Assembly (NCBI GenBank): GCA_023448955.1 | Contig: JAEXJU010000183.1 | Span: 1 to 18,923 of the forward strand | Source of the DNA: Bacteroidota bacterium | GTDB taxonomy: Bacteria > Bacteroidota > Bacteroidia > Flavobacteriales > Weeksellaceae | DNA: 18,923 nt | Direction of reading: 5' to 3' | Notes under the pieces: generated by a model | Databases searched by the model: none | The model's input: the letters and a program-made list of their open reading frames with translations, nothing else | Told to the model about the DNA's origin: nothing | Position numbers and translations under genes: made by a program | Shown here: positions 7,095-15,857 of the stretch, in pieces | Layout of the letters: every line of letters begins with the position of its first letter | Numbering within the stretch: position 1 is the first letter of the stretch

Positions 7095-7135
7095 CACAGC
7101 CAATAACATTAAATAATTAAAAATCAAAATACTAA

Positions 7136-7900
7136 ATGCAATTCTATAAATATCAGGGAACCGGAAATGATTTTGTAATGATTGATAACCGATCCGGCGA
7201 GTGGGATGAGCTTTCCATTGAAACCATTCAGAAGCTTTGTGACAGGAGATTCGGAATAGGTGCTGACGGCCTAATAAAAATCAATTCTGCAAAAAATGCA
7301 GATTTTGAAGTGGACTATTACAATTCCGACGGCTCTAAAAGTTTCTGTGGCAATGGCGCAAGATGTTCCGTGGCATTCGCTCATTATCTCGATATTATCG
7401 AAGAAAAAACAGTTTTCACTGCCATTGACGGCATCCACGAAGCAGAAATCAAAAATGGTATTGTAAAACTTAAAATGGGAAATGTGCAACATATTGCTAA
7501 TGATGGTGATGATTTTGTACTGAACACTGGCTCTCCTCATTACATAAAATATGTAGAAATGTTAAATAATTATAATGTTTACGAAAACGGTAACAAAATC
7601 AGAAATTCCGAAACATATAAAAAAGAAGGTATCAATGTCAATTTTGTGGAAAAGCTTTCTGACAGGGAACTTTTCGTAAGAACCTATGAACGCGGTGTGG
7701 AAGATGAAACCTATAGCTGTGGAACCGGTGTTACAGCTGCTGCTTTAACTTTTATGTCAAAAAATAATCAAACGTTTGTTGGAATTAAGGTCAAAGGCGG
7801 TCAGCTTAAGGTTTACGCTGAAAAAAATGGCGAAGGTTTCGAGAATATTTGGCTGGAAGGTCCTGCTGTTCAGGTTTTTAAAGGAACTATTAATTTATAA
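7136..7900 (+). CDS. dapF: Diaminopimelate epimerase
   Basis: A 254-residue cytosolic, cofactor-independent epimerase that converts LL- to meso-diaminopimelate for lysine and peptidoglycan synthesis. The opening MQFYKYQGTGNDFVMIDNR is diagnostic. Both catalytic cysteines are present: Cys71 in SFCGNGARC and Cys195 in SCGTGVTAAA. Supporting family blocks are GADGLI (42-47), GSPHYI (132-137), INVNF (166-170) and RTYERGVEDET (182-192). The length is near the family norm, slightly short. It is 21 bases upstream of mltG on the same strand, so the two cell-wall genes are probably co-transcribed. Confidence 0.97.
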   Translation: MQFYKYQGTGNDFVMIDNRSGEWDELSIETIQKLCDRRFGIGADGLIKINSAKNADFEVDYYNSDGSKSFCGNGARCSVAFAHYLDIIEEKTVFTAIDGIHEAEIKNGIVKLKMGNVQHIANDGDDFVLNTGSPHYIKYVEMLNNYNVYENGNKIRNSETYKKEGINVNFVEKLSDRELFVRTYERGVEDETYSCGTGVTAAALTFMSKNNQTFVGIKVKGGQLKVYAEKNGEGFENIWLEGPAVQVFKGTINL

Positions 7901-7921
7901 AACCTGAAATTAATCTAAACT

Positions 7922-8947
7922 ATGAAAAAAGTATTTCTTATCATATCAATCGCAATTATTGCAATCCTCGGGTTTTTCGGATTGAGATTTTACAGCAAAT
8001 ATCTTGGCAATAATGTAGGAAAAGAAGGATTTATTCTTATTCCGCACCAAGCGAGCTACAAGCAGATCATGGATTCGATATCGCCTTACATCAAGAATCA
8101 GGATAATTTTGTGAGCATTGCTGATGATAAAAACCTAAAAGACAATTACAAACCAGGCCGTTACGAATTAAAACCCGGAATGAACAACCGTGAAATCACC
8201 AATATGATTATCGCCGGTAATCAAACTCCTAATTCTTTCAGGATTAAGGATTTTGATGATGTCTATCAAATGATTGGAAGAGTTTCCAAAAAAACAGAAA
8301 TCGATTCTGCAAAATTTGTGAAAAAGCTGGATGAAATCGCTGTCAGCAAAGGTTACAAAAATGCTGAAGACCTCAAAAAATATTTCTTTAACAACACTTA
8401 TGACTTCTTCTGGACAGTGACACCAAAGGAATTCTTTGATAAATTCGAAAATGATTACAAAGATTTCTGGACTGCGGAAAGAACAGAAAAAGAACAACAA
8501 TCCGGACTTACCAGAGACCAAATCTATGCGCTTGCATCCCTGGTGTACAAAGAAACCGGAGGTAAGCCAGATGAGCAAAGAACAGTTGCCGGACTATACA
8601 TCAACCGTTACAAAAAAGGAATGAAGCTGCAAAGCGATCCAACCGTTATCTACGCCGTGAATAAAGCCAACAACTTTACTCAGAAAATCAAACGGGTTTA
8701 TTACAAATACCTGAAAGAGCCTTCTCCTTATAACACTTATGCCAATAAAGGTATTCCGCCGGGACCAATCTGCATTGTAGATAAAAATTCCCTGAATGCT
8801 GTTTTGGATGCAGAAAAGAATAACTACATTTTTATGTGCGCAGACCCTGCAAGACCCGGCTATCATAAATTTACGGATAATGATGCGGAACACGCCAGAA
8901 ATGCAAAAGCATACCAAGACTGGCTGAACAGCAGACAAATCAAATAA
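7922..8947 (+). CDS. mltG: Endolytic murein transglycosylase MltG (YceG-like)
   Basis: A 341-residue inner-membrane protein that cleaves nascent glycan strands and is thought to set their length. It has an N-terminal membrane anchor (residues 4-24), a LysM-like region, then the YceG catalytic domain. The catalytic Glu is Glu211 in ASLVYKETGGKPDEQ, followed by VAGLYINRYKKGMKLQSDPTVIYAV, which matches the E. coli MltG block. The GIPPGPICIVDKNSLNAVL and HKFTDNDAEHARN segments near the C-terminus are also typical. It follows dapF by 21 bases and precedes the outer-membrane protein gene by 30 bases with no terminator between. Confidence 0.95.
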   Translation: MKKVFLIISIAIIAILGFFGLRFYSKYLGNNVGKEGFILIPHQASYKQIMDSISPYIKNQDNFVSIADDKNLKDNYKPGRYELKPGMNNREITNMIIAGNQTPNSFRIKDFDDVYQMIGRVSKKTEIDSAKFVKKLDEIAVSKGYKNAEDLKKYFFNNTYDFFWTVTPKEFFDKFENDYKDFWTAERTEKEQQSGLTRDQIYALASLVYKETGGKPDEQRTVAGLYINRYKKGMKLQSDPTVIYAVNKANNFTQKIKRVYYKYLKEPSPYNTYANKGIPPGPICIVDKNSLNAVLDAEKNNYIFMCADPARPGYHKFTDNDAEHARNAKAYQDWLNSRQIK

Positions 8948-8977
8948 AAAAAGAGCGAAAGCGAAAAATAAATATTA

Positions 8978-11557
8978 ATGGAACGAACGGAAATTGTAAA
9001 TGTAATTCAGAAAAAAATCTTTGGACTGGCGCTGACAGTTGGTGCTGCAAGCTTTATTATGGCGCAGCAAAAAGTAGCCATTTCTGGAAATGTAAAAGAC
9101 GCAAATGGTGGTGTTGGATATGCATCAGTAACTTTTAAAAACCAGCAAAACGATCAGTTAAGTGATGCCGCTCTTGCAGACGTAAACGGAAATTACAAGG
9201 TAGAACTTGCCCCGGGAAATTATAATGTGAGCATTGAAGCTGTGGATTATAAAAAATTCACACAAACAATTAGAGTTGAAAAGGCAGGAGCAATTGCGCC
9301 ATTTATCATTGTTTCTGACGGAAAAGCCAATCTTAATAATACAACTGACATCCAGGGTGTGGTGATTACTGCTGCTTCTACAAAGCCATACAAAGTTGAA
9401 TTAGATAAAAAAACGTACGATCCTTCACAAGATATTGTAAGCAAAGGTGGTAGTTTGCAGGATGTTTTATCCAATGTACCATCAGTTTCTGTGGATACAG
9501 ATGGAACTGTATCTATGAGAGGAAGTTCAAACGTAAGATTTTTGATTAACGGAAAACCTTCTGCTCTACTAGGAATAGATGATGGTGCCAATGCATTGCA
9601 AAGTATCCCTGCGGATCAGATTGAAAAAATTGAGGTAATCACTAATCCATCTTCTAAGTTTGAAGCAAGCGGAACTGCCGGTATTCTTAATATTATCCTC
9701 AAGAAAAATAAAAAAACAGGTTTTAATGGTAGTGTTATCGGAACTTTAGGTTATTTACCTCAAACCAACCTCAACACCAACCTGAGCTGGAGAAAAGGTA
9801 ATTTCACCTGGTTTCTGAATGGCGGTGGTGGTTACCGAGAAAGCAAAAACACAAACCGCAATGACAATTACTTCAATAATGCATTAAAAAAGGGTGACCA
9901 ATTAGAATCTCATCAGAATTCGGAAATTAAAAACAAAACTGATAATTATAATGCCACAGCAGGAATTGTTTATGACATTTCTGAAAAGACATCTGTCAAT
10001 GCATCCGGAACGGTAAGGACTTTTGACAGTGAAAACACCGGAAATATCGACTATGATTATATTTTATTAAATACAGACAATACGCATACGCTCCGCAAAA
10101 ACTTAGGTAACAATAATAACCTTGCTTTTCAGGGAGATTTTGGTCTGGATCATAAATTTGATAATAAAGGTCAAAACCTTTCATTATCGTTAAGTTTACA
10201 AAGAAACCGTTCCAATAATAATTCAAATATTAAGGAATATGATAATTACAGTGATATAACATCGCTAGAAAATGTTATCAATCAGAAAACCCTGAATAAG
10301 AATATTGTTCTGAAGGCAGATTATGAATTACCAATTGGAGAAGTTTCCAAACTGGAAGCTGGATACAGACTAGACTCCAATAATAATAACTACGATAATA
10401 ATGTTCAGGAAAGCACAGCCGTAAATCCTGCTTTAAAATATTTGGGACTGTATACTTTTGATGCTAATTATAAAGAACTTTTCAACGCCTTTTATGTTCA
10501 GTTTAAAAGCAAAATTGGCAAAGTAGGCTACCAAATAGGTTTGCGTGATGAATTATCTAATGTAACAATTGATTATCACAACCTGGAAGGAACAAATCCG
10601 ATAGATAATAAGAAGAAAAACTATAACAACCTTTTCCCAAGTGTCTTTTTAAGCTATGAATTCGCAAAGGACAATCAGCTTCTTCTTAACTACACAAGAA
10701 GAATCGATCGGCCAAGAGGTTTTTTCCTAATTCCAAATCCCAGTTACAGTGATAATCAGAATATATTCGATGGAAACATTGACCTGAATCCGTCTTATGT
10801 AGATTCTTATGAATTAGGTTACAGTATTTCTAAAAAGAAATTTACTATCAACCCTACATTGTACTACAAGCATGAATCCGATGACACAAAGATGTTGGTT
10901 TATAACAAAGCAGTCGAATATGAATATTTTGATGAGAACGGCATAAAACAAAAAGGCAAAAGAATAGAATTTCACACAAAACCTATTAATCTGGGTACTG
11001 AAGATACGTATGGATTAGACCTTAACTTTAATTGGGATGCCACCATTTGGTTAAAATTTATGGGAAATGTTGATATCTTCGGCTACAGTATCAAAGGCAG
11101 TACACCGTATGAGACGCTAGATTTGTTAGGCAATCCTATTACAGCAACAGCTAATTTTAATGGAAGTGGGATTTCTACGAGATCTAGACTAACATCTACT
11201 TTCAAAATCGATAAAACTTTAAATCTCCAATTGCAAGGTTTTTACAGAGGCGGTACAAAAACGGAGTTTCAGGTCAGAAAAGATATGTACGCTATAAACT
11301 TCGGTGCATCAAAAACTATCTGGAAAGGAAACGGAACATTGGCTTTCAATATCCAGGATATTTTTAATACCAGAGCAATGCAGTCTACAACTTACACATC
11401 AAATAGTGTTAGGGATTCTTACATGCAATGGCAACCGAGACAGTTTACACTGTCATTGACCTACAGATTCAAACAAGGTGAAAAAGTGGATCAGCCAAAA
11501 CGTAAAAAGGACATCAATTCCAATGCTTCCGGCGATGACCAGCAAGGACCAATGTAA
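8978..11557 (+). CDS. Outer-membrane beta-barrel protein, TonB-dependent receptor-like
   Basis: An 859-residue outer-membrane protein. A signal peptide (residues 1-30, cut near FIMAQ/Q) is followed by a CarboxypepD_reg-like beta-sandwich (about 33-110, ISGNVKDANGGVGYASVTF ... GNYKVELAPGNYNV). A TonB-receptor plug follows (about 145-245: LQDVLSNVPSVSVDTDGTVSMRG, FLINGKPS, IEKIEVITNPSSKFEASGTAGILNI). The rest is a long barrel ending in RQFTLSLTYRFK with a short charged tail. This is the architecture of the 'outer membrane beta-barrel family' of Bacteroidota. No obvious TonB box and no adjacent SusD-like lipoprotein are seen, so the substrate is unknown and active TonB-driven uptake is unproven. 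It is 30 bases after mltG and may be read from the same transcript. Confidence 0.9.
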   Translation: MERTEIVNVIQKKIFGLALTVGAASFIMAQQKVAISGNVKDANGGVGYASVTFKNQQNDQLSDAALADVNGNYKVELAPGNYNVSIEAVDYKKFTQTIRVEKAGAIAPFIIVSDGKANLNNTTDIQGVVITAASTKPYKVELDKKTYDPSQDIVSKGGSLQDVLSNVPSVSVDTDGTVSMRGSSNVRFLINGKPSALLGIDDGANALQSIPADQIEKIEVITNPSSKFEASGTAGILNIILKKNKKTGFNGSVIGTLGYLPQTNLNTNLSWRKGNFTWFLNGGGGYRESKNTNRNDNYFNNALKKGDQLESHQNSEIKNKTDNYNATAGIVYDISEKTSVNASGTVRTFDSENTGNIDYDYILLNTDNTHTLRKNLGNNNNLAFQGDFGLDHKFDNKGQNLSLSLSLQRNRSNNNSNIKEYDNYSDITSLENVINQKTLNKNIVLKADYELPIGEVSKLEAGYRLDSNNNNYDNNVQESTAVNPALKYLGLYTFDANYKELFNAFYVQFKSKIGKVGYQIGLRDELSNVTIDYHNLEGTNPIDNKKKNYNNLFPSVFLSYEFAKDNQLLLNYTRRIDRPRGFFLIPNPSYSDNQNIFDGNIDLNPSYVDSYELGYSISKKKFTINPTLYYKHESDDTKMLVYNKAVEYEYFDENGIKQKGKRIEFHTKPINLGTEDTYGLDLNFNWDATIWLKFMGNVDIFGYSIKGSTPYETLDLLGNPITATANFNGSGISTRSRLTSTFKIDKTLNLQLQGFYRGGTKTEFQVRKDMYAINFGASKTIWKGNGTLAFNIQDIFNTRAMQSTTYTSNSVRDSYMQWQPRQFTLSLTYRFKQGEKVDQPKRKKDINSNASGDDQQGPM

Positions 11558-11577
11558 CAACATTGTAATCACACATC

Positions 11578-11607
11578 AAAAGCTGCAAATAAATTGCAGC
11601 TTTTTTT
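11578..11607 (+). terminator. Intrinsic terminator after the outer-membrane protein gene
   Basis: AAAAGCTGCAA (11578-11588) pairs with TTGCAGCTTTT (11594-11604) over a 5-base loop and runs into seven T (11601-11607). It is 20 bases after the stop codon. Confidence 0.9.
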
Positions 11608-11750
11608 GTTTTTTATGAGCCGCCATTCTTTCTACAATAACTACAATCGATAAAAATAACAGGGAATTTACAGAGATTATTGATATTGCATTGTTTATAC
11701 AACTAAAATAATAACCGTAATAAAATTATTTAAATCAAATCCTATTAATT

Positions 11751-11789
11751 AAGAATGCGCAGCCAATAATTGACTGCGCATTCTTTTTT
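11751..11789. terminator. Hairpin between convergent genes, T-run on the plus side
   Basis: AAGAATGCGCAG (11751-11762) pairs perfectly with CTGCGCATTCTT (11774-11785) over an 11-base loop, followed on the plus strand by more T to 11789. It lies just past the adaptor gene's stop and probably ends that minus-strand operon, although the better U-tract faces the other way (the minus tail is AATTAATAGG). The stretch 11608-11750 between the two hairpins shows no gene. Confidence 0.7.
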
Positions 11790-11808
11790 AACAATATAAT
11801 CTAAAGTT

Positions 11809-13002
11809 TTATTTTTTACTCTTCTCCTTTAGTTCCTCTTTATCCTTATCAGAAGGATTCCAGACTTTTACCTCCGCATTTTTATCAATTCCGGAAAGGA
11901 TCTGAACATTGATACCGTCACTTGCGCCCAGTTTCACATAAGTTTTCTTGAAACTTCCGTTTGGTTGTTTTACTTCCACAAAAGATTTGTTATTACCTTT
12001 TTCATACTGAATTAGCGATTCGTCCAAAAGTAATGCATTTTTCTGTGAACTCAGTAAAACCTCACCGTTTGCGCTGAATCCTGCTCTTATGTATTCACCT
12101 TTTGGATTGGTGACATTTCCTTCCACATTAAATTTGATCGTCCCGCTTTCTTCCGTTCCTTTTGGAGCAATCAGTGTTACTTTTCCGGGGAAAGATTTAT
12201 TTTGAAGCGCACCGATTACTACATTCATATCCATTCCTTCTTTCAGTTTTCCGGCTTGAGCTTCGTCTATTTTTCCTTTAAAAATCAAAGAATTAAGATC
12301 AGCAATGGAACAAATGGTAGTTCCGGGATTGAATGAGTTAGCTTCAATGACCTGCCCACCAACTTTTACCGGAATTTCCAGAACAGTTCCAGCCGCTTTT
12401 GCACGGATCTGAGTAGTCGCCATACTTTGAAGTTCTGGTGTAGCACCGGTTCTTACAATCTGAAGCTGTTTCTGAGCAGCGTTCAGCTGCTGATTAGCCA
12501 ATTTCTGTTGTTGCAAAGTGGTCTGCAATTGTTGCTGAGCTGCAATATATTCCTGTTTAGAAATCACGCCTTGTTTGTATAGCTTCTCTTGCATCGCAAA
12601 CTGTTTCTGCTGATTATCTACATTGATTTTGGCATTTGCCAGCTGGATTTGTGAATTGTTGATCTGCATAGTGGCATTATTCACATCTGTCACATTCGGG
12701 ACAATTCTGATGGTAGCCAGCAATTGACCAGCTTCTACTTTATCACCTTCTTTCACGCTGATGCTTTGGATAATCCCGGAAATATTCGGCTTGATTTCAA
12801 TTTCCTCGCGCGGTTCTATTTTTCCGGTTGCCATGACTTTATCGTCCAGATTTTTGATGCTTGGTTTTCTGGTGAGAAATACTTCGCTTTCTTTGGAATT
12901 GGACTTAATGAGATAGCCGATCCCGAAAACTACTGCCAGTACGAAAACCAAACCGAGAATGATGGAAATCACTTTTTTGAATGTCAATTTTTTCTTTTCC
13001 AT
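11809..13002 (-). CDS. Periplasmic adaptor subunit, HlyD/MacA type
   Basis: A 397-residue membrane-fusion protein linking the inner-membrane ABC transporter to a TolC-type channel. An N-terminal membrane anchor (about 10-32) is followed by a split lipoyl-like domain (IKPNISGIIQSISVKEGDKVEAGQLL at 70-95 and AKAAGTVLEIPVKVGGQV at about 201-218). Between the halves is a Gln-rich alpha-helical hairpin (about 110-185) whose tip reads KLYKQGVISKQEY, the TolC-contacting region in this family. Beta-barrel and membrane-proximal domains follow, and the C-terminal tail is Lys-rich. It is last in the minus-strand series ATPase-permease-permease-adaptor, 47 bases after the upstream permease. The export substrate is unknown: macrolide, peptide or lipid are all possible. 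Confidence 0.93.
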   Translation of the reverse strand: MEKKKLTFKKVISIILGLVFVLAVVFGIGYLIKSNSKESEVFLTRKPSIKNLDDKVMATGKIEPREEIEIKPNISGIIQSISVKEGDKVEAGQLLATIRIVPNVTDVNNATMQINNSQIQLANAKINVDNQQKQFAMQEKLYKQGVISKQEYIAAQQQLQTTLQQQKLANQQLNAAQKQLQIVRTGATPELQSMATTQIRAKAAGTVLEIPVKVGGQVIEANSFNPGTTICSIADLNSLIFKGKIDEAQAGKLKEGMDMNVVIGALQNKSFPGKVTLIAPKGTEESGTIKFNVEGNVTNPKGEYIRAGFSANGEVLLSSQKNALLLDESLIQYEKGNNKSFVEVKQPNGSFKKTYVKLGASDGINVQILSGIDKNAEVKVWNPSDKDKEELKEKSKK

Positions 13003-13049
13003 TATATTTTAATGATAATTGATATTTAATATTTGATAAATTATTAGTT

Positions 13050-14318
13050 TTATTCTGTCCTCAATGCTTCAATTGGTCTGATTTTAACCGCTCTTTGCGC
13101 AGGAATCAACCCGATAATCAGTCCCAGGAAAATCATAATTCCCATTGCTGTGAAAACGTTGCTGTAATCTACAGTTGGATTATAAAAAGGGAATGAATCG
13201 TTATTCATTGTTGCAATATTCAGGATCATCAGGAGAAAAATTCCGCCTAAAAAACCCAGCAAGCCAGAAGACAATGTAATGACAACGCTTTCCAGCAAAA
13301 TCTGATTCCGGACTTCGGAAGGTTTGGCGCCAAGCGCTCTTCTGATCCCGATTTCTTTCGTTCTTTCTTTTACTGTAATCAAAAGGATATTGGATATGGC
13401 GATAACACCGGCCAAAATTGTAAGTGTTCCTACAATAATTGTCAGCAATTGCATTCCGGTAAGGAAACCTGTCAGCTTTTTAAATTCTTTAGCAAGATTG
13501 AAACTTCCAAAAGCATTGGTATCTTCCGGTGAAACGTGGTTGATGATTTTAAGTTCCTGTTTCACCTTGTCTTCAATCACAGAAACGTCCGCATCCGGCT
13601 TTCCTACAATCGCCAGAAAACCAACTTTATCACCTTCATTATACAAACCTGAGTAGGTAGAAAAGGGAATATAAGCAGAACGGTCATTCTCCATTCCGCC
13701 TCCTTTTGCCACACGAAAAACGCCAATTACAGTAAAGAAAACACCTTTCAGACTGACTGATTTCCCAATGGGGTTTTCATTTTTCTTGGCATCGAAAAGA
13801 TTTTTATAAACCTCCTCTCCTATTACAATGATGTTTTTTCTACCGGCAATATCAGCATCATTGATGTATCTTCCAAACAATAACTTCTTTTTTGATATCT
13901 GATTACCAACAGGAAAATCTCCCGTAATCATATAGGTATTCTTGATTCCATTTCTGGAAATCTGATCGCCTGGCGTTCCGAAGTTTCCTCTCACACTCTG
14001 AGGTGAGATGTAATCAATCTGAGGAATTTTCTGTTGCAAGTATTCAATATCTTTAAGGTGGAGCTGCATTGCTCTTCCCTTTGGAAAACCTTCAAACGGA
14101 ATATTGGTACTCTGAGCCCAAAGAAATATAGAGTTGGTAGCAAAACCTGAAAACAGTTTATTGAATCCGTTTTCCATACCTTTAGCAGCACCCAAAAGAC
14201 TGACATATAGAAACATACCCCAGCCCACTCCTATCATTGTCAGGAACGTCCTTAGCTTATTATTCCGAAGGGAATAATAAATCTCTTGCCAGGTATCTCT
14301 TTTAAAAAGTATATTCAC
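13050..14318 (-). CDS. ABC transporter permease, MacB/FtsX type (second in operon)
   Basis: A 422-residue inner-membrane permease without an ATPase domain. The N-terminal TWQEIYYSLRNNKLRTFLTMIGVGWG gives the first membrane helix (about 24-46). A large MacB_PCD periplasmic domain follows (about 50-285). Three C-terminal FtsX helices come next (LLTIIVGTLTILAGVIAIS, then VVITLSSGLLGFLGGIFLL, then the last helix before AQRAVKIRPIEALRTE). The cytoplasmic coupling motif KERTKEIGIRRALGAKP is intact. It is a clear paralogue of the permease at 14509-15738 and probably pairs with it as a heterodimer served by one ATPase. The upstream gap of 190 bases is long for an operon. Confidence 0.93.
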   Translation of the reverse strand: MNILFKRDTWQEIYYSLRNNKLRTFLTMIGVGWGMFLYVSLLGAAKGMENGFNKLFSGFATNSIFLWAQSTNIPFEGFPKGRAMQLHLKDIEYLQQKIPQIDYISPQSVRGNFGTPGDQISRNGIKNTYMITGDFPVGNQISKKKLLFGRYINDADIAGRKNIIVIGEEVYKNLFDAKKNENPIGKSVSLKGVFFTVIGVFRVAKGGGMENDRSAYIPFSTYSGLYNEGDKVGFLAIVGKPDADVSVIEDKVKQELKIINHVSPEDTNAFGSFNLAKEFKKLTGFLTGMQLLTIIVGTLTILAGVIAISNILLITVKERTKEIGIRRALGAKPSEVRNQILLESVVITLSSGLLGFLGGIFLLMILNIATMNNDSFPFYNPTVDYSNVFTAMGIMIFLGLIIGLIPAQRAVKIRPIEALRTE

Positions 14319-14508
14319 GTCTTCCGATTATATATGATTAATGATAGTTATGGTTGATAATTGATAATTGATTAGTTATTTATGGTCTTTGCTCCTTAAA
14401 TCAGATATTTTAATTTATATTTTTCTTTGTGAAGTTCCGCAAATACTACGTTTCAACTCTTTAACACACTTACTCTCAAACTCTCCGACTCTCAAACACT
14501 CCCACTCA
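14319..14508 (-). repeat. Low-complexity spacer between the two permease genes
   Basis: Read on the minus strand the spacer opens with a purine-rich tract built from repeated TTTGAGAGT/GGAGAGT words (about 14508-14465). Nearer the permease start it carries an ATCAATTATCAATTATCA phrase (complement of 14355-14372). The 12-mer TGATAATTGATA (plus strand, 14355-14366) recurs at 13013-13024, upstream of the adaptor gene. No gene or clear promoter is seen. Confidence 0.5.
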
Positions 14509-15738
14509 TTATTCCGCTCTCAGCGCTTCAATCGGTTTTATTTTAGATGCACGGTAAGCCGGTACAAATCCTGCAATAGCACCGGAAAGCACCAAACAGA
14601 AAAATGCGACTAATATCAATCCCCAGCCTACTGACGGTTCGGATATAAAATAATCTTCCAGGCTATTGCCAATAAGCTTCAAAGCCAAAACACCCATTCC
14701 AACACCTATGATTCCTGATATGACGGTAATAACAATACTTTCCTGTAAAATCAGCGCAACAATCCCTCTTGGTTTTGCTCCAATCGCTTTTCTAACGCCT
14801 ATTTCTTTGGTTCTTTCTTTCACAATATAAACCATAATATTACTGATACCTATGATTCCCGCCAGCAAAGTTCCAAGCCCTATGAATCCAACAACTGCAG
14901 TTATTACAAACAAAAATGCAAATGAATCTTTAGTATTGGAAGCATTATTATTGACAAAAATCCCCTGCTGATCGTCCGGTGAAATCTGATGTCTTTTTCT
15001 GATGGTTTTTTCAATTTCTTTACCATATTCTACAGCTTGATCTGGTGTTAGCTTCTGGTTATAAGACAACATAATGGTACTTATGGTGTCAGAACCTTTT
15101 TTCATCTGCTGAAGTGTGGATAACGGCACCGAAATATGACGCTCATCCCAGTCGCCGCCGGGATCCGAAAACACGCCCACCACTTTGAACATCGTTCCGT
15201 TGATTTCCAGATCCTTCCCAATCGGGTTACCGTCTCTGATTAAGTCACGCCAAACCATTCTACCGATAGATGCTACATTCTGCTTCCGCTCGTTATCCAA
15301 TTGGTTGATGTATCTGCCGTCTATCATTGTTCGGTTTTCGAGGAACTTTTCATCGCCCAAGACACCATTTATTTGGTAATTACCACTTTCTTTTCCATAC
15401 TTGACCGTGAGATTGGACGTGTATCTTGGCGAGCCATATTCTATTTTATCACCACTTTCCTTTTCAATAGCTTCGAAATCGGAATTATTGAATGAAATCT
15501 GCCTGTCTGACTGAAGACCTGCGTATGGCAATGTCGTTTTACCTGCAAAAACCATAATCAGATTGGTTGCGTCTCTCATAAATGCTTTGGAAAACGAATT
15601 GTTCAGTCCATTACCAATCCCAAACAAAACAATGAATATAAAAAGACCGAGCGCTACTGTGAAACCAGAAAGCACCGTCCGCAATACATTACTGCGAATG
15701 GAACTAAAAATCTCCTGCCAGCGGTCTAAATCAAACAT
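14509..15738 (-). CDS. ABC transporter permease, MacB/FtsX type (first in operon)
   Basis: A 409-residue permease with the same layout as its downstream neighbour. It starts RWQEIFSSIRSNVLRTVLSGFTVALGLFIFIVLFG (first helix about 19-43), has a MacB_PCD periplasmic domain, and three C-terminal helices. The coupling motif is KERTKEIGVRKAIGAKP, and it ends AYRASKIKPIEALRAE. The two permeases align along their length but are clearly diverged, which points to an old duplication and a heterodimeric transporter. It follows the ATPase gene by 119 bases. No membrane segment or motif appears to be missing. Confidence 0.93.
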   Translation of the reverse strand: MFDLDRWQEIFSSIRSNVLRTVLSGFTVALGLFIFIVLFGIGNGLNNSFSKAFMRDATNLIMVFAGKTTLPYAGLQSDRQISFNNSDFEAIEKESGDKIEYGSPRYTSNLTVKYGKESGNYQINGVLGDEKFLENRTMIDGRYINQLDNERKQNVASIGRMVWRDLIRDGNPIGKDLEINGTMFKVVGVFSDPGGDWDERHISVPLSTLQQMKKGSDTISTIMLSYNQKLTPDQAVEYGKEIEKTIRKRHQISPDDQQGIFVNNNASNTKDSFAFLFVITAVVGFIGLGTLLAGIIGISNIMVYIVKERTKEIGVRKAIGAKPRGIVALILQESIVITVISGIIGVGMGVLALKLIGNSLEDYFISEPSVGWGLILVAFFCLVLSGAIAGFVPAYRASKIKPIEALRAE

Positions 15739-15857
15739 TCTTTGGTTTTTGGTTGAAAGCTGTATGCAGGATGATTGGTATTTCCTGCTTTTCGCTTTTT
15801 ATTTTTATTTTTTATTTTCTACTTTATAGCTTCGGTCATCAGACTTCCAGCATCCAG
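15739..15857 (-). other. Purine-rich spacer between ATPase and first permease
   Basis: Read on the minus strand the 119 bases are a run of A/G-rich words (GCTGGATGCTGGAAGTCTGATG, then A-rich with GCGAAAAGCAGGAAAT). This kind of low-complexity spacer is familiar from Chryseobacterium genomes. No promoter, terminator or small gene is evident, so transcription probably continues through it. Confidence 0.4.

Larger units (their letters stand above)
6781..7135. other. 355-base spacer between the sigma factor and dapF
   Basis: This divergent spacer carries promoters at both ends and two copies of a short palindromic repeat near 6861 and 6913. The rest is AT-rich. A 60-codon open frame on the plus strand (6835-7017) runs through the palindromes and has no recognisable protein features, so I do not call a gene here. 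Confidence 0.6.

Noticed and set aside
8168..8938. Minus-strand frames of 136 and 114 codons opposite mltG
   Set aside because: Both overlap the conserved MltG catalytic region and have composition typical of shadows.
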